This document shows positions 23,452 to 35,410 of a stretch of DNA of 64,000 nt, piece by piece. The DNA comes from Mactromeris polynyma. Taxonomy: Eukaryota > Mollusca > Bivalvia > Venerida > Mactridae. The notes under the pieces were generated by a model that had not been told where the DNA came from, searched no databases, and saw only the letters and a program-made list of their open reading frames with translations. Position numbers and translations under genes: made by a program. Positions within the stretch are counted from its first letter, which is position 1. Each line of letters begins with the position of its first letter. The DNA lies in contig JASFXZ010000029.1 of the NCBI GenBank assembly GCA_032209605.1, forward strand, positions 857,001-921,000. Reading direction: 5' to 3'.

Positions 23452-24490
23452 ACCCGAAATCCATCGACCACAACGACTGTACAGCAATGTCAGAGATATC
23501 CCGAATGTTTATAATGTATCAAAACGTTTCTTCAAAATTTCGAACTTCTTTACTACAACTAATTATTTAAGACATATAATTCCATCCTTCCTCTGTGCTG
23601 TGTTATTTATAGCTATTCTATAGCACATATTGTTCCATCTCTTTCACTGTGTTATTTTTAGCATCCACGAATGTTTCTTAGTTTCAGTCCCAAATGTTAA
23701 TATACCAGTATCTGTTTATACACAAATATAACATCCCATCATGAAATATTACTGATGCTTCGAAAGTTCTGAGATAACGCACATACGCACTTACAAATAA
23801 ATGAAATTATATTTATTCTTAGTTACGTACCGTCGTAACTTGGTTAGACCTAGCTTATGACGATTTCAATTAGTAATTACATTAATGTGTATTACATTAT
23901 TTCCTCATTGATACAGAAAGCGCAAGACACCGGCTTGTAAAATGAATGAGTTATGTCATACATGTTAGTATATTCGAACATAGATCTTTGTCTACTGTAA
24001 AATTGTCCAGTGATGTATGGAAGCGTGAAAGAACATCCGACATTTAGTCTATAACCCGTTATTTGATTGGTAATTGTCACAGCACCAAGGCTATACACGA
24101 TTAACTTATTTCCAACTAGTATAATACGTGGATAGTTGGTTATATGTTCACTGAGCCTCATTTTCTCGCCCCCGAGTGATATTAAAGATATATCATATCA
24201 TAGTCAATTCGTCTGTACGTCCGCCATTTATTCATGTTTTGAACCACTGGCATAATTAACGAGACAGCCTTTTGAGCCATTTACTGATGTAATAATCATG
24301 TAAAATCTGAAGTGTGTTTTTGAGAGTAATACAAAACAAAATGAACTTACAGCGCGTATTTTGACAAAAATTAACTGATGCTATATTGTACAAACATGCT
24401 AAGCACTTGATGTATTGAATATGTATTTCGTCAATGTTTTATGAAAATTGCTGTTAGAAAATGTGCAGATAAAATACCATCGGTGTCAGC
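23452..24490. other. Intergenic DNA, nothing recognised
   Basis: A+T-rich DNA. The minus-strand open frame at 23892-24161 (89 codons) has no motif I can recognise. Confidence 0.3.
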
Positions 24491-24609
24491 TGGTGCCATC
24501 CGAAATAAATATCACGTCCCGATGTATCTTCTTAGGAACGTCGAATTGAAAAGTACTATTCGAAATAAAAGTTCGGACCCGATGAATTCGAATGAACAAG
24601 GTCCGACTG
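24491..24609. mobile_element. Pogo-like MITE fragment, CAGTCGGACCTTG family (copy 1)
   Basis: The right end reads ttcggacccgatgaattcga then aacaaggtccgactg followed by TA. The internal words cccgatgtatcttctta and ttcgaaataaa match the copy at 26866-26979. The left end is not clear, so the start is approximate. Confidence 0.6.
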
Positions 24610-25468
24610 TAACTATGAAACCAAATTGTTAACAACGAAATGAAACCGGAAACAATCCTCTCAAAAGTATCAGGTCATTTTGAAATTAGATTTATATAGT
24701 CTGTGAGATTCACCACGCTTCAATTAACATATCATTACTTGTGTTTACTATTATAAAGTTCCGTTCTGTATAGACAGTGAAAACCTGGATATTTTGTTAA
24801 AATTGTGACTCTATAGTTAAAGTTGTAAAATATTTGGACGGGCTTCATCCAAGAGACATGATATGACTACTTGAAACGTTTATACTGTTGTCGTAGAGTG
24901 TTTGTTGTTCAAGAGATGACTGATTTTACAAGGCTGCAATATATACATAGATACAATCACATATTGAATATTGTAATGCGGCTATAAATAAGTGTTTCCA
25001 TGTAGATTGGTATATAGTTACAAGTCACATGATACATTCTGTAAATGAACAACACACCCATGCTAAGTGTATCAGCAACATTTTGTTTAACAGGTTATTT
25101 CTGAATTATAATACATACTTTCACTAGAATGTTGAAATGTTATTCAGATTTAATGTCCGATAATAAAACGCTAAAACCACCACGCCTTAATAAATAAAAC
25201 AGAACCGTAAATACGATCTGAATCTGCACGATTTGTGGAACAATTGAGGAGTTACTCTAAGATTTATTGTATAATTGTTTTGCCTTCATTAAGGTGAATA
25301 AACGAGAAACGTTATTCTGGATTCACCCGAAATGTGTAATAGTGTTCTGCACGAATGTAGAGCCAATGTTGATCATATAGATACATACATAGATATATAC
25401 TTAACTTTGGAACTGTTCGGACAATGAACGGTATCTTAGCGTATTTAAGCATTCATCGAGAGCTGTAG

Positions 25469-25750
25469 CGGATCCGTGGTCCAGTGGTAACGCGATGGAC
25501 TTGTAATCCAGGGATCGCAGGTTCGATTCCCCGCTCCATCACTGACCGTACTAACAGTCTTTCGAACGAGACTTTAAAAACCGAGGTCCCGTGTCTGATG
25601 CTTTAAATCGAGCACGTAAAAGAACCAGGGGTGCTTCTGGAACTGGGGCATCCCTGTATCATGCACTATCCTCCAAAAATCTAATATGACTAACATTCTT
25701 CTGGAGGCGTCGCCCATATGGGGCGACGTTAAATAAACGCAAATACATTT
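25469..25750 (+). mobile_element. tRNA-Thr(UGU)-derived SINE, full-length copy
   Basis: The head contains an A-box-like TGGTCCAGTGG, an anticodon loop cTTGTaa (TGT, threonine) closed by a tgga/tcca stem, and a perfect B-box GGTTCGATTCC. A conserved body follows (actttaaaaaccgaggtc, aaaagaaccaggggtgcttc, tggaactggggcatc, actatcctccaaaaatct) and the tail is ttaaataaacgcaaataca. A 5'-truncated relative lies at 60941-61165. The architecture recalls tRNA-derived SINEs described from bivalves; I cannot confirm the family name. Confidence 0.85.
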
Positions 25751-25887
25751 TTTTGGAAGACAAGACTTCTAGTTAAGCCGTTGCCAATGAATGCATGTGG
25801 TTGTTTTTCCATTCTTCTCAGACTCAAGGAACAAACGTAAACGATGTCGATTTAATTTAAACGTATTTATATTACATTGAATCAGTA

Positions 25888-25936
25888 ACAAGTTATCACA
25901 AGTTATCACAAGTTATCACAAGTTATCACAAGTTAC
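25888..25936. repeat. 10-bp tandem repeat (agttatcaca)n
   Basis: Four exact copies of agttatcaca at 25891-25930, with partial copies on either side. Confidence 0.95.
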
Positions 25937-25969
25937 ATAAATCCCTCTCGATGACTGGACCTTGTGTTG

Positions 25970-26095
25970 CTGACCGGTACTGGTCACTAATTGAGGGGTT
26001 GTGACGTTCGCGGGTCAACAGGCTCGTCCATGCCTGGATTCGACCCCACAACCTTCGGATGAGGAGTCAGGGGCTCGAGTCCTTGATCATGTTGA
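25970..26095 (-). repeat. Possible tRNA-derived (SINE-like) remnant on the minus strand
   Basis: On the minus strand the sequence GGTTGTGGGGTCGAATCCAG contains a near-consensus RNA polymerase III B-box. Upstream text (ctcgagcccctgactcctca) resembles an anticodon-arm region. No second copy is in the window; the assignment is tentative. Confidence 0.35.
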
Positions 26096-26234
26096 CTTAA
26101 TGGAAGCAGTGATGATTTTGGAACCATTCTCACAATCTAAATAAAAGAGAAAATTTCTATTTTCAGATACCCTGAGTGTGATGAAATGTTATATCTCTGA
26201 TGTGACCATAATATTGTAACATACGAAGTGAATA

Positions 26235-29200
26235 ATGCCTTTATTAGACAAAGACTGCGATGCTACGTATAAAGTGTTAATACTTGGTGATGCTTCGGTT
26301 GGAAAGACAGCATTACTGCGCTGTTTGGTTGGCAAGGAATTCCATGAAAGAATACTGCCGACAGTAGGTAAAGCTATACATGTATATTGTATTTATTTTT
26401 AGGCAATACGGAGTTCTGTCATATTGAGAACAACTTCTGATATATGATTTTCAGATTAAAATATAAATGAATCTTTGTACATTGTTATCGAATGAACTAC
26501 TTACAAGAATCGAGTTTGAGAAATGTATGAACGCAGCAATTGTTACATCATTCAAAAGGGTAGATTCAACTAAACTGTACTATGTATATTCAGTCGAACA
26601 TCGTTTATTTGAAATCCTTCTATCCGAATATTTGGTATCATCCGATATTTTCATTTAAACTTTAAATGGATGTAATTCCAAAACCACATTAAAACTGTTA
26701 GGGTTTGTAATGGTAATGCCAACAATATATTAATACTATTATACATTTATCACTCTTGATTTGACCATATAATATCCTGTATGTTAAATTAACCAGTTTA
26801 GGAAAATGTAATTTTAAGGATAATTATAATATTTTACTTAAGATGTTTCTGTAATATTGCCCCCTGGTCCCGATGTATCTTCTCAGACACGTCAAATTGA
26901 AATGGGCTATTAGAAACAATATATTGTGTTCGAAATAAAATTTCGGACCCGATTAATTCGAATGAACGAGGTCCGACTGTACTATAAGATAATCATTGAA
27001 CTGATCTAAAACTAAACACCAACCCCTCCATATGTGATCTATTGAGAGAGAGAAAACAGGACAAACAAACTGACTTAAAATTGTGTCCGAAGAATTATAA
27101 ATTTACTACATAAAATATGTTTATTTAGCTTTCATTTATTATTTGATTATTTTCTTACAGCCACAGACTTTGTTAAGAAGACATTTGAAGTTGATGGAGC
27201 TATCATTGAACTGCAAATATGGTAATATTTCTATACTTTGATATTAATCTAAAACGAGCACGTGACTTTAACAGCTTGTGTATGGATACACTCTTTACCA
27301 AATAAGACAATAATGTAACAATTAGGACCAGTTTTAGATACTTGAATTCTACTGCATTAAGTTTACGTGGCAATTATATGTCTCACACGTATATATTCTC
27401 TGAATCAACATACTCGATCTGCTGGACAAGTGTATGTACAAGCCATGTAGAATATTTTGAAAACCACGAACAAAACAACCTCTCCAAAGCAGCCCTCTCT
27501 TGAGCAATGTACAACACATTCATTTTCCTTGTACATGTAGTAAGCATTCACTACTAGTATAATCTCTGTACAGTAGCAACATCTCAACAACAGACAACAT
27601 CCGGGTGTCTCCCAAAGGGTGTTGCTATGGAGATGTTATACTGTATATACAATTACACGGCGTTGACTGTACATGATTTCTCTATTCTAGGGATACTGCG
27701 GGACAAGAGAGATTTCACTCTGTAAATCGATGGCAATACCGCGGTGTGAGGGGTGTTGTTATGGTGTATGACGTCACAGATGCGTCTACTTTCAACCACC
27801 TGTTTTATTGGTTGAAAAGCGTTAATGAAGTGAGTGAACTGTGTTAAAATGGGCCTTAATAAGATAAAATTCGGTTATAAAATTATTACAAAAACAAATT
27901 TGAGCATAAATGTAAACGCACTGTAACACATGAGATTGTCACGAGTTCTTTCCCTTTATCCCATTTAGAGTTCACTCCCTTTGTCACTTCTATAGAATAT
28001 ATATTGGGACAAAGGGAGAGAATTATAGATGGGATTAAGGGAAAGAACTCGTGACAATCTTCTGCACACTATACTGGTACAGTATAGGATTGAGAGTGAC
28101 TGTCGGAGTCGAAACACGTTCATTACCAGTACATGAGTAAACGATTCACGGCCTAGAGGGCTGTACCTGCAATTTAACAGTCGTACATAAATGTCTGCTT
28201 TTCTTCAAAATTTTATCTTCAAGTAATTTGCCACTTCGATCGCGGTGTGATAGTTTTTACTTAAACTCTTTTTTGTGTTATCCTTAACATATAATTGATA
28301 TGGCTTTATCAATTCATACATATTGTTTTTACTAATGCATGTCTTAATTTTATATTGCCGTACATTTTATTTTGAAATAAATCTGTCTCTACTATCGCGA
28401 TTGCAGGCATATTGTCAGTGATGGCAACAACATTTGGAGGCAAAAACCTGCAACCAATATTACGCACTTTATTGAGGTATCGTGTACGCGAATAAAGACT
28501 CTATTGTTACTTTCAATTACGAATGCACTTTCTGTGAAGCACGTGTTTCCAGTGGAATAGAATGATAATTATATTCTTAACGTCATTAAAAACGCAACTA
28601 CAGTAAAACCTCACTTAAAGATCAACTCAATAATAAGACCACCTTAAAATTAAGAACACAATTTTCAAGTCCATTTTCACTGTTTTGCATTTATTCAACC
28701 TCAATATTAAGACCACCTCAATATTAAGACCACTTTCAAGGGTCCCAATGGTGGTCTTATTATTGAGGTTTTACTGTATATCACTTCATATCACATTTTG
28801 TTCCAAGTGTAAGAGGAGTTTAATTGTTACAAATGAGTAAAATCATTCTTTCAAAAAAACTATGGCCCTAGTATTCATATTTAATAATTTTAGTTTAGGA
28901 AATTATGTTTGAGAATTTAAATATAATTCTTTCTTCATAATGTCACCGTACTGACGCGGACAATTTTTTGTTGCGTTATTAATGGCGTTGAGTTTATTTA
29001 TATAGATTGGACAGGACTGTCTCAGTGTATGATAACGCTTGGTGTTGTAATACATGTATATATAATCTGGTAAAAGTTACTTATTATATGGAGAACTGTG
29101 ATTGGATATTTATGTGTATGACATCGTATTAATAAAAATGAATACTTCTCGGTATATAGTTGATTGCACTTGGAAAGATGATTGCCTTTTTTATTATTTT

Positions 29201-30639
29201 CAGGAAATGACACAAATCCACAACAAATATGAAGCCATTCCTATTGTGTTGCTAGGCAACAAATCTGACCTTGAATCAAACAGAAAAGTGAAATTGAGAG
29301 AAGGACAACAGGTACAAAATGTTCTTTTCATAACATTACATTACGATTCAAAGGGCGATTACTCGTATTAGATTATCTAGTATACAATGACAGTTTACCT
29401 TACCAGTGAACTCGGGTTCTGTTAAACATAAATATTTTTTTCCCGGAAGTAATCGAAAATCTCTCAACATGAGCGAATAGTATAGAACGTTACTAGTGTG
29501 TTTCAAATTACTGAGAACTTGTCATGGCCGGGTATCAATCTGTATATCTCTGGACTGCTTTACTTGGTATCGCCCTTTGGATTCCACGTGTCTTTTATTC
29601 CGTATATATAACAGTACAGATGCCATATAGTGGACTATATTGCTAAATTAATACACACATATATCAAATTATCGTAACGTTCTGTTTATTTCAACTTTCA
29701 TGGGCTATATTCTCTGTAATATTATTTTCATTGATATTTTTCTGATTGAATGTTGTATATGTTATCAAATATTACTATTTTCAGTTAGCAGATAAAGAGT
29801 TAGCATTTGAGTTTATGGAGACAAGCGCGAAAACCGGCAAAAACGTATTTGACGCTTTCCGGAAGCTAGCGTTCCACGTGACAGAGATATGTAATCCGAA
29901 TGTTGTATGTTTATTTATGTTATATCTTAATACAGTCGAAACCCTTTATGTCCGAATGTCGACATAACAGATTCCCAAAGTCCTGGCAAACTATGGCGGT
30001 ATTGTAAAATCTAAATTAAAATCATTTTCAACTTACAATGTGTGGTTCGCAACAAGATAAGGAGCAGCAGTATATGTTTACTTACGACATTTTCTTGCCA
30101 CTTTACGTCCGATATTTACTTTTTATGTACGTTCAATTTGAATCAAGTATTGCCCATGTATTGTATTGCACGACAGACACCTGGTCTGTCATACCATGAT
30201 GATTATATTTATATTACAATTCAAAGTTATTCCGATTTATTTACGTGTATACCAATAAATACAAATCCGTAAAGAACGACTTTCAATGTAAATTTTTCAT
30301 CACGTGACCATCACTTCATTTGATTGGCTTTGATTTCAGATGAAGAGTTATTACCCTTACATGATACGTGAGAAAACATCGGCGGAACAATACACACCAG
30401 TGTGTAAGAAATCATCACGCGGGAAAAAGACAATATTCCGTCGTCTTGGGAAAGGCACCAAAAAGACCAAACCAAAGAAAAGCAAAGTGGACAGTTCTTG
30501 TACATTTATAGAGATGCAAACTTTTAGTTGGAATGAAAACGAAACCACGACCAGTTTTAGTAAACCATCAACAAAACAGAAACAGAAAAGTCCTAAAAAT
30601 AAACGAAGAACTCGTTTTAAATGTTGTTGTTTTGGATAG
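26235..30639 (+). CDS. Rab-like small GTPase with extended basic C-terminal tail (6 coding exons)
   Basis: Coding exons are 26235-26367, 27161-27221, 27691-27829, 29204-29311, 29785-29904 and 30340-30639. All have GT-AG borders and the phases join to an open frame of 286 residues. A spliced 5' UTR is suggested by an acceptor at 26165-26166. Motifs in order: P-loop GDASVGKT (18-25); switch I ending PTVATDF (42-48); DTAGQE (66-71) with the catalytic Gln70; GNKSD (129-133); ETSAK (159-163). LQIWDTAGQERF and the C-terminal CCCFG (282-286, a CCXX-type geranylgeranylation signal) point to a Rab membrane-traffic GTPase. The glycine usual in the Rab switch I (TxGxDF) is Ala45. The tail from ~190 to 281 is Lys/Arg/Ser/Thr-rich and makes the protein about 70 residues longer than a usual Rab. 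The fifth donor (GTT|GTATGT at 29905) is chosen because it is strong and keeps frame; the nearer GTAATC at 29891 would lead to a stop. I cannot assign a Rab subfamily. Confidence 0.88.
26866..26979. mobile_element. Pogo-like MITE fragment, CAGTCGGACCTCG family (copy 2), in Rab intron 1
   Basis: Contains the family words cccgatgtatcttctcag, ttcgaaataaaatttcggac and the right end aacgaggtccgactg followed by TA. The left end looks truncated, starting near tggtcccgatg. Confidence 0.65.
27932..28062. repeat. Foldback element, GAGATTGTCACGAGTTCT family (copy 1), in Rab intron 3
   Basis: The left arm gagattgtcacgagttcttt-ccctttatcccat is matched by the right arm gggattaagggaaagaact-cgtgacaatcttc. 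Inner sub-arms (ccctttgtc and gacaaaggg) extend the hairpin. Three related copies lie at 30961-31025, 31293-31440 and 33080-33156. Confidence 0.85.
28601..28776. mobile_element. Pogo/Tc1-like MITE, CAGTAAAACCTC family (copy 3), in Rab intron 3
   Basis: TA-flanked; begins CAGTAAAACCTCACTTAAAG and ends GAGGTTTTACTG, a clean inverted match. Internal family words are ccattttcactgttttgc and ggtggtcttattattgagg. Confidence 0.9.
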
Positions 30640-30960
30640 TGTAAGTTTGTATTAAATCGTATACATGTATAACTTGAATTTTATAGAGCTTTTTGTTTGA
30701 GTGCAATCGTCCTAAATATGTAATACATGTATCTGAGTTGGGCTGTTTGGACCACATGAGATTTGGATTTTCTGGGGAAATCTTCGCCAATACCTGACGG
30801 ACTGGTTTAAAGAAGTGCCATTTGAAAGATATATTATTCATGCGTACAATGTGGTGCATATCTGGGATATATGTTGATGTTTGAAGCGCGATTTCGACCG
30901 CGGAAAGAGGTGAGGTTTGAACAGCGTTAGATTCCTTGTATTATGTATACATGTTCTATA

Positions 30961-31025
30961 GAAGGAGCAAAGGAAGATAACTCTAGATGGGATATAGGGA
31001 AATAACTCGTGATAATCTCCTGTAG
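30961..31025. repeat. Foldback element, GAGATTGTCACGAGTTCT family, half copy (copy 2)
   Basis: Only one arm is well preserved: gatgggatatagggaaataa then ctcgtgataatctcctgta. It lies just downstream of the Rab stop codon and may fall in its 3' UTR. Confidence 0.6.
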
Positions 31026-31292
31026 TTTGGACATCCTAAGTGTTTGCTATACTTGTGTGATAACTGTATTGTTCTCACATTTGCTGTTTTAGCCATGTAA
31101 GAGAAACTTTAGTCACGTAAAGAATTTACTGAATGAGCCACAGCATAGAAGACATCAAAGTATATGTTTGTAACTGCGATATTAAATTTGTTGTTTTTGT
31201 CCTAGATAACTTGGCTTAATGTTAATAACGCATTTAGTAAATACAAAGTTTGTATGTACATGTATATGTGTATACAGTATTTGCACATCAGA

Positions 31293-31440
31293 GCACAAGA
31301 GATTGTCACTCGTTCGTTCCCTTTGTCCCGTCTAGAGTTCTCTACCTTTAACCCTTCTAGAGTATATTTATATATAGTACAAAATATACATATACTAGAG
31401 AAGGGGATAAAGGGAGAGAACTCGTGACAATCTCCTGTGC
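31293..31440. repeat. Foldback element, GAGATTGTCACGAGTTCT family (copy 3)
   Basis: The left arm gcacaagagattgtcactcg ... ccctttgtcccgtctagag pairs with the right arm ctagagaaggggataaagg ... gaactcgtgacaatctcctg-tgc. A+T-rich centre (tatatttatatatagtac). Confidence 0.85.
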
Positions 31441-32908
31441 ATTAGAGTGTTTGTGACGAATAATACAATCATTATCTATCACTGAATACATAACGTTTGG
31501 TTGCTACACTGTCTGAGGCATTAACTTTGTTTTGTATTTTAATATTCGCCCCGTTGTCAAGTTACGAATTTTGTGATATATTGTGATTCAGTTTGATGTA
31601 AAGATATAATATAGTATACTATGTACAGTTGAGTTGTATGTTTTTAATATACATTAAGTTACATGTATTGTGAGCACATCTATACTGCGTATATGAATGC
31701 GTCAATACCAGTCTATGTTTGTACATATTGATATTTTATATGGATTAAAAATTACTATAAATTCGTTGTTGAAGTGTATGTGTTTCTCTGTGAACTATGA
31801 ATTTACGTACCATTGCAATATGGAATCTTGGATCAATCATCCTCCAACGAAACCAGACATCCCGAGAACAAGGCTGTTTGACTGTTTGATATAAAAAAAA
31901 GAAACAGGTTCAATGTAATCAGAGATTTACGTATGGTAAGTTAGTAGTAAGAAGTTATCTTTATTTACATATCATCATTATACATACATTATTTACAATA
32001 ACCATAGAACACAGCATTGATTTAGAATGCTCCACTACGTAGTGGAGTTACAAGAGATGGGAAAAATAATGTCACAAAATGCTAGCTTTTATTGCTGTAT
32101 ATATATAATATAAAACTGAGATATCAGTGTATGGTATGTGTTAAGTCTTGTCTGGCAATATACCATACGCAGCTTTCCGTGCCTTTTAACTGGCTTATCG
32201 CAGTGGATTGTCTTCCTTGAAAATTACCCGAAAGTCGATATCGAGTTTCCAGCTCTACCAGTTTTGATCAATAGATTATAGAGAGAAATGATTTACATGC
32301 GTAACACTTTATCTTAATACTTGAATATTTTAGCAGTTATGACAATATTCTTCAATTTATTCTCTTTCATTTAGTATAAAACTATTTATTCTAACTAAAC
32401 ATCTTCTTGCTTCCAATTTGATTTTAAAAGTATCGCCTTTTATTACTTAGTAAAATCTGTAAACTTGTCAAATTCCATAAGTTTATGGGCTAATAAATAA
32501 TATTTTCCAATAAGTGAAAACCTTTTGGCAGTTATATCTGTTTTCTCGATTAAATTAACAATATCATGGTGTTTTTATAATGTTAAATAATTAATTGCTT
32601 CTTCCTCCCCTTCTTTGTTAAAGTTAGTAATTAAGTTAATTAATGTAATCATAGAATAGCTTTAATTCAGAAACCGTCCATTTTTATGGCCGCGGTAATT
32701 TTGTTTTCTTTATCACGACAATCAAACCGAAAATACAAACCAATTTCCGCATGTCTTTAGAAACACTCGAAGGTAATCCCCCCAAACTGCGATATATTGA
32801 CTTACAAATCAGTGGTCATCTTGTGATTGCTGTCTACTAATAATTAGTGTTTGATGAGCACTGACATGAAAACAAAGGACTGAAGTACCGCTGGAAATGA
32901 TGATACCA
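31441..32908. other. Intergenic DNA, nothing recognised
   Basis: A+T-rich DNA after the Rab gene. A short perfect palindrome ctccactacgtagtggag lies near 32031-32048. No gene recognised. Confidence 0.35.
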
Positions 32909-33050
32909 GCCCTGCGTTCAGTTACGGCTATCAGTGGCGAACGTTTTGTATTTTATTCCTTGTCCACCATAGCACCTTGGCTGCACACGGGAACCAAACT
33001 GCAAAACGTTACAAAACGATAGGGCTGATAGCCGTAACTGAACGCAGGGC
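32909..33050. mobile_element. MITE, CCCTGCGTTCAGTTACGGCT family (copy 1)
   Basis: TIRs of about 25 bp: ccctgcgttcagttacggct-atcag at the left and ctgat-agccgtaactgaacgcaggg at the right. The interior (aacgttttgtattttattcc) is related in inverted orientation to the element at 55140-55275. Open frames across it are artefacts. Confidence 0.85.
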
Positions 33051-33079
33051 TGTGCTGTACACAAGTCATTCTCCACACC

Positions 33080-33156
33080 ACAGGAGATTGTAACGAGTTC
33101 TCGCCCTTTATATAGAAATACATATACATGTACCATAGAATGGATAAAGGGAGAGA
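33080..33156. repeat. Foldback element, GAGATTGTCACGAGTTCT family, short copy (copy 4)
   Basis: The left arm caggagattgtaacgagttc-tcgccctttat and a shorter right arm atggataaagggagag flank an A+T-rich centre. It begins about 30 bp after the MITE at 32909-33050. Confidence 0.65.
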
Positions 33157-33596
33157 TGTGCTCCACATATAAACCACACGCACGAAAACATCTTCATTAA
33201 TCAAATATGCCAAACAAGATACACAAGGCATTACTTGATAGTTCCAGTTACGCACTAAAGTATGATAACACTGCCAAAGCAAATACTAGCACATTAACAA
33301 TTGGTATTTTAAAGCAACTGTTTCAATTAGTACAGTAGCTTTTATTCCAATGAATATACTGTACTAAGAGGAAGGCGATTACTAAAGACGATGATGAAAC
33401 CCCAGAAAGGTGGTACCATCACATGCTTAACACTTGAAATTAGTAGAAGTCTTGAAAAACGTCCGCCGATGTTGTAGTTGAAAATCATTCTTTCGAAGTA
33501 TCTGTGACATCAAGTGTGACCCAATGTTCTGTCTTTGGTCCATGTACGTTTATCTATGCTGCCGGACCATTTAAAGCCCATTGCCTGACTCTTCTT

Positions 33597-33823
33597 CCAG
33601 CAAACACATAACGTTTTCTTAACGTTGTGCCTCACGTTGTCCAAACGTTAAAATGTATGGTTTATTAACGTTTTGACAACGTTATTTTGGCAACCAATAC
33701 ACAACATTTTTACAACGTTGTGACAACGTTAAGAAAACCATACATTTAACGTTGGGACAACGTTATGCTTAACGTTAGCAGTATCGTTGCCGCGACGTTG
33801 TGACAACCTTAAATGTTTGCTGG
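33597..33823. mobile_element. AACGTT-rich MITE with CCAGCAAACA inverted ends
   Basis: Begins ccagcaaacacataacgttt and ends taaatgtttgctgg; the inversion continues a few bases outside (ctctt/aagag). The interior is filled with AACGTT or near-AACGTT words (taacgttttgacaacgtta, acaacgttgtgacaacgtta, aacgttgggacaacgtta), making it self-complementary at many scales. Confidence 0.8.
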
Positions 33824-34388
33824 GAAGAGCGAATTTTAGATTGTTTGTAGTCATGTTATAAACATGAGTTTGTTTAATGAAATAGGTTAACACAGGCAGA
33901 TTCTAAGTACTCCGAAACATCTAACCGTTAGGAAGTGTTGCTACTTTGCAATAAAACTGTAAGTTTTTACAACAGTCATAGAGGTGAGTGGGTGGGGTAA
34001 ATACGAACAAAAAACGTCTGCCAAATGCAACAGTAACAGTATAAATACACCCATATCTGATAATGTATTACCTTGTATGATGAATTCTAGTTAACGTTCT
34101 GTATAATATATCAAATTAAAGATATTAAAATGAACAGAAAAAACAAAGATTATTCAGCAATGTTTTCGCATACTTCCACGCACGCTACCAATAACACGCT
34201 TCAGAATCGCGATAACGCTAGATTCGAATTCATTGCCTTACCTTTCACTCTAAACTAACAGGGATTTTTTCTTTAAAAGCATTATTAGAAATTTAACTTT
34301 ATGTATATAATATACCATGACGTAAAGAAATCGAGAGTTTATACTCATTTTTTGTGTTCTTAATTCGAAACTGCGTCTATCAAAAGGG

Positions 34389-34628
34389 CAACGTTGTCAC
34401 AACGTTAAAGTAACTTTGTCCCATCCCCAAAAATATCAGTTTATTAGTTGCAAATCATTTTAAGATGCTTGCATTGGAGTGTTTATTCCATTTCTCATAA
34501 TTTTGATTGATAATTATTTGAAATTATTTACAAATAAATTTAGGCACAAACGTTGTCACAACGTTATATAATAACATAACCATGACACAAACTTCACACA
34601 ACGTTAAACTAACTATGTGTTCGCTGGG
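34389..34628. mobile_element. Second AACGTT element, right end only
   Basis: Contains aacgttgtcacaacgttaaa near 34389, cacaaacgttgtcacaacgt near 34549 and the end acacaacgttaaactaacta-tgtgttcgctggg. This is the inverse of the CCAGCAAACACAT end at 33597. It may be a second, decayed copy or the far end of one ~1-kb element. Confidence 0.55.
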
Positions 34629-35051
34629 CAGTCGGGTGACGCCACTGTACCATCTATCGCACCCTTAAATATATATTATGCTAATTTTTTGTCCAATTTT
34701 TTACCGAAACAAACTTATTAAAATATATTTCCTATAGTTGAAACATCAATAAATATGCATTAACAAGGAATGAACTCACAATTAGGCTATTGTACAAGTT
34801 TTGTATGTTAGTAATATGGTAAAAAACGATATTTTCAATCGGTTATACATTGCAATGATTCTTATAAGAGATGTTTAGCCAATGCAACAACAATACTCGA
34901 TGAAGCCAATTCAAATATTTTACGTTCAGATGAGCCAGATGCATTTTTAGAACACAATTACTTGCAATAAAATAGGCTAGTAATATTAAAATGTCCAAGC
35001 TTCATCTTAACTTGTTGCAGCGATCGGAATTTTTAATAGGAAATTCATGCG

Positions 35052-35149
35052 GTTTCAAATTTCAGAATTATTTGCATTACAGGAATTTTCCTGTCTTCAT
35101 GGATAAATTACACATTGATTTGTTGTTCTGCTCTCACCTTTTCAGCACA
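35052..35149 (+). repeat. Dispersed ~98-bp repeat, copy A
   Basis: Shares with 37615-37712 the words gtttcaaatttcag, ttatttgcattaca, gaattttcctgt and gttgttctgctctcaccttt-tcagcaca in the same order and orientation. Confidence 0.85.
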
Positions 35150-35410
35150 TTGTAATGTAAGGTCATTGATATGCGTCGCTATGAAATTACAACATATTAA
35201 GACGGACCTTATCACGGACATATAAATAAATATACCATATATGTCCATAATATACAGAACAGACGAATCAACCCCCAGTGGAAATTTCCTGATTTTATTA
35301 CTCTTACCTATTTTTACACATATCTAGTCTCTGGGACTAATTTATATATACATGTATACATCTATGTATGTGTATAATACTGGACCCAGCTAGAATCTGG
35401 GACCAATATA
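35150..35410. other. Spacer, nothing recognised
   Basis: A+T-rich DNA with no feature I can support. Confidence 0.3.

Noticed and set aside
25469..25545. A tRNA-Thr (UGU) gene
   Set aside because: It is the head of a SINE: a conserved body follows and a truncated copy occurs at 60941.
29891..29967. Earlier donor or unspliced continuation after Rab coding exon 5
   Set aside because: GTAATC at 29891 would join out of frame to an early stop, and read-through stops at 29967; GTATGT at 29905 joins in frame to the exon ending in the CCXX prenylation motif.
32918..33282. Overlapping 82- and 109-codon minus-strand frames
   Set aside because: They run across two MITEs; no protein motif.
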